From NCBI GenBank assembly GCA_018350325.1, contig JAEVLN010000037.1, forward strand, positions 124,001-188,000: a stretch of 64,000 bases of DNA, written 5' to 3'. Positions 35,101 through 46,900 of the stretch are shown here, piece by piece (position 1 is the stretch's first letter; every line of letters starts with the position of its first letter). The notes beneath the pieces are model-generated. The model had not been told where the DNA came from and ran no database searches. It was given only the letters and a program-made list of their open reading frames with translations. A program made the position numbers and the translations under genes. Source of the DNA: Globodera rostochiensis. Its lineage: Eukaryota > Nematoda > Chromadorea > Rhabditida > Heteroderidae.

Positions 35101-37980
35101 AGTTTAAACTAGAGCCTGGACGATCGAGATTCTCGTCGAGATTTTCACTAAACCGATCGAAATCTCGGTTGACAAAATTTTGCCGAGTTTTTTCGAAAAG
35201 GCATCGATAGATTTTGCCTAGTTATAAAAGGTCTATTTAAACAAGTTAGGGTAGGCCCATTCAAAAGTGAGTAGTCGTCAGTCAGTTAATTTATCTAATT
35301 TTTTTGTTGTTGGAATTTTACGTAATAATCACGTTGTTCCATTCAAAAATTGGGGGGAGGGCATTCTTATGCTTATGAGAACAATGGCACATGCACTAAA
35401 TCATTGTGCCATTCGCGTAAAAGAACCCGGTGTGCCCGCCCGTTCCACTCCAACCGCTTGTGCCATCTTTCATCACCGTCGGTGGCAAAACCCTCCATCA
35501 TCACCATCATCATCACAGAAGTGCCCATTCTTCCCATGCACAAACACCCCCCCCCCCCCCCCTCCCCTCCCCCCACCCAACCACAAATCCAAACGAACCA
35601 GCCAATAAATAAATCTTCCCAAACAATGCCATGGCACACCAACCACACACAGAGTGGACGGACGGATGGTTAGGGAAAAGAGGGGGGGGGGGGTATTGTA
35701 TGGATTTGGATTTTTGGCGGGGCATTTTTGGATGGATGTGCCATCCCATCATTGTCATCTTCTTCAACAACAGTGCCCCCCCGCGCCCATCCTTAAGGCG
35801 AAAGGCAATGTGTGCCGACTCAGTTTGGCCCAACTGAGGCCCCTGTTTGCCATTTTGATGCAAATGCCGGACTCAGTTGTCCACCAGGTTTGAGGACAAA
35901 ATGTCGACTCGGTGGGCAAATTATGCAAAAGTGGACAGGGCGGATGGCATTCTCTGGAGAGGGGCAGGTGCTTTTTATAGTCGTAATGGGTGGGATCGAA
36001 GTGGTGGTCATGATTTTGGCACAAATTGGGCTCCTTCCCTTCCGGAAATGGCACCCATCACGATGTTGGGAAATAATCCGGAGTTGAAGTGTACAAAAGC
36101 ATCTTCGCCATCGTCACCTGCCCCCGAGGGGCATGGAAGGAGCACATGACAAATTATGTGTTGGTTTGCCAATTGGCGCCAATTCAAAATGAATGACCAA
36201 GTCCGTCCGTACAAAAACTTAAAAGGCTTTACCCTTCCCAGAAGCCGGAGGGAATAAATGGGTTACATTATGCCAATTTGCGCCAATTCAAATGAGTGGC
36301 CAATTCCGTCCGCCCGTACAAAAACTTAAAAATCAAAGGCTTTAGCCTTCCCAGACGCCGGAAGGAATGGCTTACATTATGCAAATTTGGCGCCAATTCA
36401 AAAAAAGTGGGGGTGGGGGGGGGAACAAAGTCCATGCTGGGAATGACCTCATCTTTTGCTGCTGGTGAGATAAGTCCACGATGGAGACGCCACCCAAATT
36501 TATTGCCGCCAAACACAAGTTTTTGATGGGGTTCCCAAATAAGGGGAGGGGGAGGGGGGGGGGGAGGTAATTATGGGGGGAGAGATGAATCCCCGAGGAA
36601 AAAATGACTTAAATTGGATGCCGTGAGCAATATGGTCTGCCCTTGGATGAGAAAACTATTTACTATTCATTGTTTAGCAATGATTTGATTTATTGCAAAA
36701 TGTACAAAAATAGGTAACAACGTTATAAACCTCTGAATCAGGAGGCGTCGGGGTCTCGAGATCCCCGACATTTACGCCCCCGAAGGTTTACGAGGACCCT
36801 AATTTAAGCGTTAAACTATTCGTATTTAAGTTGAGCCCAAAACGAGAAATTTCATGGGGAAGCCCCCGAAGGTTTGCTAGCAACCTAATTTAAGTATTAA
36901 ATTGTATTTAAGTTGAGAAAATAAAATAATTTCATGGGGGAAAAAATTCTGAATCAACCCGGGGTTCTCCGGGTTCCGAACATGTCGGAAAGGCTGGTTG
37001 GTGGCTTCTCGACACCATCGCCCGATTCTTATATTTGCCAAAATTAAGTACAATATGTACAAGCTTTGAGATTCCGGTTTTCATTTCCGTTATGGCCGTC
37101 GGTTGTTTGGTGGAAATACAAGAGCGTCCTAAGACAGATGAGTGAGGGCTTAGGGTTTGGGGGGGGGGGGGGGGGGAGGGGGGGGGCTGTTTGTTGTTTG
37201 CCTTTTTGCTCTTGGACGCTTTGCACAAGAAGAACGGGAGAGGGGGGGGGGGAGGGGGGGCATTCATTCAACTGAAGACCCTTTGACCCGTACAACGGGG
37301 GGGGGGGGGGGAGAAAAGGGCAAACAATGAATGCATAAACTGGTGGCAGGGGCACATCTCTAGGCCCCCCCTCCCCCCTAAGCTGACTGACCCCCTCACT
37401 TATAAAATAAAAAATTAAAAAAAATTTTTGTTGGAGAGGGTGTGAAAAGAGTACGTTCAGTTTAAGAGAGTTTTTATCAAATTTATACATTAGGACATCC
37501 ACAATCAAATACTTGGCTTTGTAAAATAAAAAATTTCGGGTGAAGTGTTGTACTTCTTGAGGCCATTGACATAAAGAAAAACCCCCCCTAAAAAATTCAA
37601 TAATAAAAAACATTTTAAATGTAAAATTTTTTATTTATTTTGCTTCAAAATTATGTTTTGGTCTTTAAGTTTGAACAAATGAATTACTAGTTTATTTTGA
37701 AAAAATTTTTGCACAAAATTTAAAGGAATTCCCAAAAAATTTCTGTTCACGCACGAGCGCGTTTCAACCACTAAATAATGTCGTCGTTTTTTTTTTGTCA
37801 TGGGAAACATGGACAATGAATTGGGAGCAGTTGTTGTGCTGCTCTATTAGCCTCCAATGTCACCTTCAAAAAAAGTTAAGACGAATTGTGTGCAAAGTGC
37901 GCAGAATGAGCAATAAAAGTTTTGATGGGCAAAAGGTGCGCACATTTTGAAGCGAAAATTTGGGGGTTGAGGGGGCCCAT
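35100..37980. other. Repeat-rich intergenic DNA with G/C homopolymers
   Basis: A cgatcgagattctcgtcgag patch at 35120-35215 resembles the island at 23.4 kb. About 115 bp (gccaatt...ggcgccaattcaaaatga...gtccgtccgtacaaaaactt) is present in three partial copies at about 36165-36405. A block with gcccccgaaggttta/cctaatttaagtatta is duplicated at 36775-36920. Long C or G runs (35546, 36556, 37160-37190, 37240, 37298) create open frames on both strands. No gene is supported. Confidence 0.5.
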
Positions 37981-37984
37981 TTTT

Positions 37985-38475
37985 TGTCGGAATGTCAAAA
38001 GAGGCAAATTTTTGAATCCGAAAAATTCATATTTAGAACTTTTTCAATATTTTGAATGAATTTTCGGCAGAAAATGCCCGGGGGTCCACTTTTTGTCGGA
38101 ATGTCAAAAGAGGCAAATTTAAAATCCGAAAAATTCATATTTAAAACTTTTTCAATATTTTGAATGAATTTTCGGCAGAAAATGCCCGGGGGTCCACTTT
38201 TTGTCGGAATGTCAAAAGAGGCAAATTTTGAATCCGAAAATTCATATTTAGAACTTTTTCAATATTTTGAATGAATTTTCGACAAAAATGCCCCTTCCAT
38301 TGAAGCTGGGCTTGAGGGGGTCCACTTTTTGTCGGAATGTCAAAAGAGACAAATTTGAATTCGAAAAATTCATATTTTTAGAATTCCGAAATTTTGATTC
38401 CGGAAGTGCGCTGCCCTTTTCCAAAATTTTGAATGAATTTTCGGCAGAAAATGCCCCTTCCAATTGAAGCTGCAG
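37985..38475. repeat. ~120-bp tandem repeat, four copies
   Basis: The unit contains ttcatatttagaactttttc, aatattttgaatgaattttc, ggcagaaaatgcc and tccactttttgtcggaatg. The last copy is diverged and carries an extra ccccttccattgaagctg block. Confidence 0.85.
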
Positions 38476-38692
38476 CGCACTTAAGCATTGTCCGCCGAAA
38501 ATAATAATCCTCAATTTGCCTCCGGGGAGAAAACGGGGGGATCCAAAGGGGAATTACGGCTCTTCACACATGAACAAAAAATTTGTTCGCCCCGCAGGCA
38601 ATTTTTGCTGTCGCGTTGTCCTTTTTGCAATTGTCACAAGCCTTCGCCTCCAGCACTATGCCTTTGTGTGCTTCGTTAGCTGACAGACGGAA

Positions 38693-38965
38693 GGACTGCT
38701 GGACGACGGCGGGGGGACGGACGGCGGGGGGACGGACGGCGGGGGGACGGGCGGCGGGGGGACGGACGGCGGGGGGACGGACGGCGGGGGGACGGACAGC
38801 GGGGGGACGGACAGCGGGGGGACGGACGTCGGGGGGACGGACGGCGGGGGGACGGACGGCGGGGGGACGGACGGCGGGGGGACGGACGGCGGGGGGACGG
38901 ACGGCGGGGGGACGGACAGCGGGGGGACGGACGGCGGGGGGGGGGGGCGGACGCCGGAGGGACGG
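38693..38965. repeat. 15-bp G-rich tandem repeat (gacggacggcggggg type)
   Basis: About 18 head-to-tail copies of a 15-bp unit, ggggggacggacggc with single-base variants (gacagc, gacgtc, gcggc). The unit length is a multiple of three, so both strands are open: a Gly-Gly-Arg-Thr-Ala repeat on plus and an Arg-Arg-Pro-Ser-Pro repeat on minus. The plus frame has an ATG at 38583 but no splice or family support. The G6 tract in every unit makes G-quadruplex formation likely. Confidence 0.85.
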
Positions 38966-41900
38966 ACGCGGTTACCGGCAGCACTTTACAGCCGGGGCGG
39001 GGGGAGTCCACTTGAATTTGGATTGGAAGAATGTGCTTTTGCTGCTGCTTCTTCTCCTCATCTCACTCAGCCGCCGCGCTTCCTTTCCGACTGTCGATCG
39101 GAAGTGGGGGGGATATACAACCCACACTTTCTGCACACATAAATTTATTTCTTCCATCGGATGGAAGGAAGAAGAATGGTGTGATGATGGACGGGAGGGG
39201 GGGGGGATGATGCAGCATAGTGCAGCACATACCATACGATGGGTTGGGCGGGGGGGGGAGGGGGGGGACAACTTTGAGCGTGGGAAGGGCCCTGGGCCAA
39301 GGGGTAGGTAGTTTTTTGTTAAAAAACCCGTTCTTTTTTTAAAGGTGTTCGAGAAGTGTGACGACGGTGGAAGCTTCAATATCCAAAAAAAAAAAATTAT
39401 TTAAATTTTGAGTGAAAGTCTAGGTTTAATTTAAATTTTACTTAGGATTGGGATCAGGGAGGACGAAGCTTCTCGGTCTCTCTACTCGAAGCTCTAAGTT
39501 CGAGCCCTAAAAACCCAAAGTTTCTTAAGACCCATGTTTTGCCTGTGATTAGTGTCGATTAGTTAATTAGTCTCATTTACAATTTTGCAATAAACTAATG
39601 AAAGGCGTAATACGTCTCGTCCAACCCAAAATTGAGAATTAAATTTTTTATTAAAAATCACCAATTGCAGGACACACTTTAAGCACTGCTGCTTACCTCC
39701 ATACATTTTTCATCACTAAACAGAACCCCCCAACAGCGATGATTCATTCACCAACACAAAAACTTGCTGATCGGACAGTGTGTGGTGGTGGAAAGAGTGG
39801 GGGGGGGGTGGCGGGGGGCAAAGTGCTTCAACGAATACAGCAGAGCCATTGCCACAGATTGAGTGGCGGGGCGGGGGGGGGGGGACGGGGGCGGAAGAAA
39901 TGGACGCGAAAGGCTGTGGGCAATGAAAAGGATGATGAAGAGATGAAGAGGAGGGGAAGAATAGTTTTCCGACGGACGGACGGGGGGGGGGAGCACAAAA
40001 TAATAGGGGGATCGGACGGACGGGGGGGGGGGACGGATGATCCCCGTTTGGGAATGAATTGACTGACTGCTGACTGATGTGAGAAGAGCAAAAAACTCTC
40101 CCCCCCCCCATTCTCATCGGGCACAAAAGCTGAACGACGGGGGAATTGGGAGGGGTTAAAGTGTGATTTTAAATGATATCGATTCGTTTAGAACATTATT
40201 AAATTTAAATAAAAATTTATGGTTTAAAATAGGGTATGAATTAATTACTTATAAAAAAGTAATTTAAATCTTAACATTAAAATTACTTCGATTAAAAGGG
40301 AATTTTAGTTCATTCAATTTATTTTTTTTAATACCTAATCTTACTTAATCTTCTTTTATTATTATTTAAAATTATAAATTGCATCGTTTTAAACAAAAAA
40401 AGATTAATGAAAGCTAAACTATATGGCATCACTGAGTTAGCTTATGCCCTTAAATTTTTATGAAAAGCCCGTTAATTTAATTTTTTATTTTCTAACTACC
40501 GCCCCAGTCCTTCGCAACATTGCAGATATAAATAAATACCAAGCCCCATATATCTCATCTTTATGTGGTCATTCATTGGCCATTGTTGTCGGGCGCATGT
40601 TTTGTCGGCCCCATGCCTTTTTGTGTCTTGGCCACAGATTTTAATTGGAGATAAGCCCCTCGGGGGGGGGGGGGGGATGGGGCAACAGCGAGCGAATGGA
40701 CGGGAAATGGGTCATCCGAATAATGAGTGAGGGATTAGCGGGAATTGAAGATGAAAGGAACATCTTCAAGAAAGGGGATTTTGTTACAAAATCTGTGTTT
40801 GTGCCATTCACAAGGCCCGGGGGGGGGTGCCATTCGTTATTTTATCAAAACTTAGAATCTCGGTTGATTTTCGAAAATCCCTGTTTTTCGAAAAATCCCA
40901 ATTGTCTAGGCCTCCTACCAAATGAATAAATAAATAAGGATTTTCAAGATTTGGTACTGTGTTCAGCCCCTCTGGCGCCATTTTGTGCCTTTATGACCCG
41001 TTTCCCCATTGAAATGACCGTCTCCAATCTGTTGCCCTTCCCGTCACATTTTTGTCGCATTTTTATGCCGCTCATCCGTGCCGTGCCATGACCTCTCCGG
41101 ATATGCTAAAAATATTTCTTTCTCATCCATCATCATTATTTATATATTTTGGGCGTCCAAATTTTGTTCAAAATTGTAAAAAAATTATCATATTAAAAAT
41201 TCTGTTTTAAATAATTTAAGTAGAAACTTTAATTGAATATGAATTATAAAATAATTGAAAGTTTTCAAAAATTACTTATTTTTTTGCAAAATGAAAAAAT
41301 AAAAACTCGTTTTGAAATTGATGCGCATTAGCAGCAATTTGAGCATATTATTTCCCTAGAGCAGTAAAAAATTGCATGCTTCAATGTGTTCAATTCAAAG
41401 CGATATGCCACTAAATGCCGTGATGTCCATCATTTTCGGCATTATGCCGCCCTCTTCAGAATATTTGAATATTTTTGATGCCGCCCAATCTTTTATGAGC
41501 ACTGACACTTTGTTTTGGGTCACAGCCATTCATTCCATAAACGGAAGCGGAAAATTTAGGAAATTCTAAACTGGGCGAGGGGTAGAGAGTAGAGACCAGA
41601 TGTAATCAGAAATCAAAACGGAATCAGAAATCTAGGCTTAAAAAATAGTAAAAACCCGGAATTTGCACACATTCGGGATTTTCGAAAATTCGTTAATTTT
41701 CTATGTGAAAAATTTGAAAAAAACAAATAAAAAATTGATCTTTTTTTTTGAATTTTTGTATCTAGGAAAAAGCAGCTTTAAATTTAAACAAAATATCAGC
41801 CCGCCTTTCTGACAAAAAATTAAAAAAAATTCCCAACTAAAGCCTAAGCCTAAAATAAAACTCCGGATTAGGTAGTATCCCACTGAAAGCCCACCTGTTT

Positions 41901-43686
41901 AGCTCATTAGGCATTGTATGCGAACCAGCCCGCCTTTCTGACAAAAAAAAAAATCCCAACTAAAGCCTAAGACTAAAATAAAACTTCGGATTAGGTAGAG
42001 TATCCCACTGAAAGCCCACCTGTTTAGCTCATTAGGGCATTGTATGCGAAGTGCATGCATCCCATCGCGCACCTTTGGTTGCATTTCCATCCAGAAAATG
42101 CATAAATTAGCGTCAATTTGCGGCTGCTGATGCCCCCAAATGGCGCTAATGGACTTTTTGGCGGCGGGGAGGGGCCCCATTCATTCATATTTTCGGTTGT
42201 TTTGAACATCGGCTAATTTAGACCGTCCATTTTGGGATGGAAATGATGACGGGGGATGATCAACAACAACATTAATCAGTTCAGTCATGCCGAACTGATT
42301 GGGCCATTGTTCTTTCAGAACAGAGACGCCCCTCCGCCTCCCCCTCCCCCTTTTTTGGCATAATGCCGACAAAAGACAAAAAAAAAAAATGCGGAAATGA
42401 TGAATAGAATTTGTTGTTGTCCAGAGTGCCCCATCATTTATAGTGGAATAAATGACATAAAAATTCCATAAATGCTATGCTTATTCAAAATATAAATAAA
42501 TTCAAAGCAAAAACTAATTTAAGCTTTTTTAAAAATATATTTTAAGAAAAATTTGGAAATTTTCAAACCCAGAATCAATGCTATCTTAAACGAATCCCCG
42601 GAGGCATGAAGAAACTGTTTAAACTGACCTATGGTCAACCCGCAATTAAAATGCCTCGGGGGGTTCTCCCCATTTTTCATTTAGCAGAAATGCCCTCCGG
42701 AATTCTCGGAATCTCCCCTCCCCCAGCCGGCATAAAATCGCGCAATTTCCTCAATTTGGCATTTTCCCCTTTCTGGGATGGTTAAGAAAATGGCATTTTT
42801 GCAATGAATTTGGCATTCTGTGGACCCCCCCCCCCCCTCATTAGAAGAAAGGGCCAAATTCGTTTTCGATGAGCCAAGAAAATGTAATTTTTGCCCTTTC
42901 CTTTTGGGGACAAAACACTTGAAGTTTAGGGGGGGGGATTTGTCTCGGGAAGTGAATGACTCGGTCTCGAGACTCTCTCTCGACTTTCGGGTTGCCTAAT
43001 TTGGATGGAAGACAAATTGAGGTGGATTTGTTATGAAAGTTAAGGTAAATAATTGTCTTTTTTGTTTTAAAAAAATATTTTTTAAAAATGATAGATTTTT
43101 TTACTTAAAAATTCCGAGTTTTTTTTGCCAAAATTTTTGAAAATGTTATTATGCGCTGACCACAACAAAAAAAAAAAATTCAAAAATTCAGCAAATTGAA
43201 AATGCGCGTGTCTCTGTCGATTCTGCTCGTGGAAATGGATTAGAGTGGGGGAGGAGCCCCTCTGATCGCTGTCACATCAATGTGTATTAGCATTTTAAGA
43301 GGCGGGTGACGCCGACGCCGCACGTCCATTGTTGCCCCACTTTTTGTGCAAACTTTCCCTTTTGGCGATGGTTGGGAGGGGGGGGGGGGGTTAGTCATTG
43401 TTTGTTTTCTTGGTAATTTAAAAATTTAAACTTTTTGCAGGAACGTATCGGTTTTATTGGTATAAAAGTTTTAATTATTAAAATTTAAATGGTGGTTTAG
43501 TGATTCGAAGATTTGAATTTTGGAAAGTTTAATATATAAAAAAGCAAAGACCGAAAGAGAGACAAAAATGCCGACTCGGTCTAAATGGGACAAAATGTCG
43601 ATTATTATTTATATAAATAAAAAAAGAGCAATGAGCAGTGAAATTTAAATTATTATTTGGAACATTTTCTTGCGATTCAGTATAAT
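38966..43686. other. Intergenic, no gene supported
   Basis: Purine- or G-rich blocks lie at 39150-40140, including several ggacggacgggggg patches like the 38.7-kb repeat. A direct duplication of about 125 bp (cccgcctttctgacaaaa to gctcattaggcattgtatg) lies at about 41800-41925 and 41928-42050. A gtctcgagactctctctcgac patch is at 42960. No exon with splice sites and coding composition was found. Confidence 0.5.
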
Positions 43687-43915
43687 TAGAGGAGGACGGG
43701 ATCGGGACTGGTACTGAAGTCTCCAATTTAGGGACTGAGTTTCCCCTTTATAAAATCCCGGTTTTTTTTTAAATTTCAAATCTTTCTTTTTGACTATTGG
43801 TTCCGGTTTTTTTGACCGGGATTTGATTAATTTTCCCCCCTTATAAAATCCCAGATTTTAATTTTCTTAATCCCGATCTCGGGTTTTCCCAAAATCCCGA
43901 TCCCGTCCTACTCTA
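43687..43915. mobile_element. TA-flanked inverted-repeat island (cccggttttttt family)
   Basis: The left end tagaggaggacgggatcggg and right end cccgatcccgtcctactcta are inverted with one mismatch over 20 bp. The interior is a degenerate array of aaaatcccggtttttttt, gaccgggatttgatt and tcccgatctcgggtttt. Confidence 0.75.
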
Positions 43916-46900
43916 GGTATAAAACAGCATAAATAGGCATTTCGGGAAAGAACAAATGGGTGAATTGGGTGCTCCTTTTTCTACTCAAAAATGCCCCAAG
44001 CTTATGTTGTGATGAGAACGGTGGAAGAAAGGAAAAGGTTGAAGAAACATAAAAGAATGGCATATGCCAGGGATGGAGGTTGAAAGAAGCGGAACTTAGC
44101 GAAGCTGGGCGGAGCGAGTAAGCGGAAGAATGGATGTTCAAGTTCAAGACTGACGACCGCAGCGAGTCCATACCCAAACAGTTTCCCGGGCATTTTCTTT
44201 TTATTATTTTTCTTTTCGTGACCCTGAGGGGAAAATAGAGAATTTAGTGTGGCACAGAATGCTGCCCCCCCCCCCCCCCCCTCAGGCGCGAAAGGGTGGA
44301 AGAAGCGGAATATTGAAGCAAAGAAAGCTCCACCCTCTCAAAGGCTTCTCCGCGAGAAGAAGCCGTCCAAGCATGCAAATATGGCCCAGCCCACAATTGT
44401 TTGGACCCTTTTGGAGGCGACAATTGCAAAATTATTAATGACGACAGTGCCCCCCCCCCCCCCCCCTCACCCCGAGGGGACGAATTTCGGGTGCGCGAAC
44501 AATTGGCCCAAAATTTTAGCGGCTAATAGGGAGACCGCTCCAAAATTGGAGACAATTAAGTCATCGTCGTGGAGATTTTTAAATGTTTCGAAATAATTAA
44601 AAATGATTATATGTCCACGGAAGATACAATGAATAATTCTTTATAAAAATCTTCATTTCAGAAGGAACTTTACAAAAAAGCCAAAAACAAAAAAAAATAT
44701 TTTAAAAATGGCAAAACCCCCCCCCCCCCCCCCAAAAAAAAACTTCAACCAGGACGTTTTTCCCCTCAATCCGAAACATCAAAAAAAAACCTGAAAAAAG
44801 CTTTTATTACAAAAATTTTCTCACTAACTATACTAAATAATTTGTCAAACGATTTTTAAATTTTAAAATTTATTATAACGCCAGAACCCCGGGGGCGCAA
44901 ATGTGGGGTGCGCGAACAATTGGGCCAAAATTTTGGGGCTAATCGAGCGACCGCTCCAAAATTGGAAACAATTCGTCATCGTCGAGGGCTTTCAAAATGA
45001 GGGTATGTTATGTCTTCGACAGTTGATGAATGAACAAATTTGTTGAACATTTTGGATTGGGGCAAGGAGTGGGGCAGGGGGGGGGCACTCCTTAACCATA
45101 AATGGGGCTCGTCGGACGGGGGAACTTTTGAAGAAACTTTTGGGGGGTTGGGCGCTCAAATTTGCATATTTGTTAGCACCCAAAATAAGCTGAAAGAAAT
45201 TTTAATGAACTATATTGTTAAATACGAAAATCAAATCTTTTTTTAAATCAAATAAATATTTTAAAAATAATTTGTTTTAAATACCTCTGAATTTATCGGG
45301 CAGTGGAATAATGCTTGAAACTTTTCTCAACCATTTTTGAGTTAAAGCATCTAATTATTTTTGTTTAAATATATAATATTCCGAAATAAACAGACAAAAA
45401 TGCTTGAATAATCTAAATTCAGGTTTTAATCCGGGATCATAAAAATTTGAATTTTTGAAAAAAAAATTTGGCTAAATCCTTTTTGAAAAAAGTTGCAAGA
45501 GTGTACAAGATTGTTAAAACATTTAATTAATTTTGTTAAAATATAGAATTTTTTTAAAAACAAAATAATGTTTATTCCGAAAATACAGACAAAAAATGCT
45601 TGAGTACTCTAAATGCAAGTTTTAATCCGGGGGAATTTAAAAAAATTTGGCTAAAATCCTTTTTGCAAAAAGTTGCAAAAGTGTACAATATTTATATAAC
45701 CAAAATTTTGGTCGTTGCTCTACCAATCCGAAGACCAAAATGGCGTAAAAACGACGACATCGCCGATTACGGATGGCCAAATTTCCGCAGATTTAAGGAA
45801 GGGAATTTGCGGTAAAGTGTTGCCAATTTCAAATTTTATGGACCGGAACTTCTCATGAGAAACGACAAAATTGTATTTATGGCAGAGGAGAGCAAAACAA
45901 ATAAATAAATAAAAAATCGTAAAATGTGACCATTTTGGGGCCGTAAATTGGCGCTCTCGAGAAAACGGACAAATTTGTGGACAAAAAATGAATTGTATTA
46001 ATCCGATTGACCTCTGAAGCGTTATTGTTATGCAAAAATTGCTTTAAGTTCTTTTACATATTTTTTATTGTAAAAATATTATTATTATTTTTCATGGTCA
46101 AGTGGTCAGATGGAATTAAAATATTTAGTTAAAAAATCAACGATCAGAAGCTAGATTTTATTGTGCGCTTTATCTTTTTGATCATAACATAATAAGTGAT
46201 CAGTACAGATTTATTACAATTTTATAAAATATTATAGTCAAATTCAGCAGTGATCAGCCCAAATTTATTTTTTTTTAAATAAATAAATGATCACGATCAG
46301 ACGTAAAATGTAAAAGCCAAGTTGTGCGGATCAATGGCCATCGATCTCATACATATGCATTTACGCAATCGACGAAAATCCATTAATCATTTCAGCAAAC
46401 ATCCGTCCACCAAACAAAATGGACTTCTGTGAGACTATTTTCCCAGGGCTTTGTATACTTTTTATTGAAAAGTTGTCAATGTGGAGAAAGATATTAAATT
46501 TTTATTTTATTAATCATTGCATTTTTATTTGAATTTTTTTTTTCTTTTAAATCTAGCCTCTGAAAAAAAACTTTCAGAAAAATTTTTTTGTTGTTGCGAG
46601 ATTTGGTATTGGTACAATAATTCCGGGAAGGGGGGGGGGAGCAACTTTTTGTTTTGTCATTTATGTTATAAATTGGCAAATTAGATTCATTTTTATCCAA
46701 TTTTCCTTGTATTATGGTGCCATTATGCCAAAATGCTAATTATTGTCCCGGAATAGCTTATCCCCTCTGGGGTAGGCCGTAATTAGCGCGAATAATCTGA
46801 TTAACTATTTTTTGTTAGCGCTTCTCGCAAATTACAGTTTTTGTTACAAGAATTTTCAGAGCCGGCTCAAGTTTGGGGATGTTTTTTTTTTGTTCAATTC

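Noticed and set aside
38583..39311. 242-codon plus-strand frame with Gly-Gly-Arg repeats
   Set aside because: It is produced by the 15-bp G-rich array, whose period is a multiple of three. The reverse strand is equally open and there is no splice or family support.
39453..39520. tRNA-like segment with a gttcgagccc B-box-like motif
   Set aside because: No matching A box, acceptor stem or anticodon arm could be formed around it.
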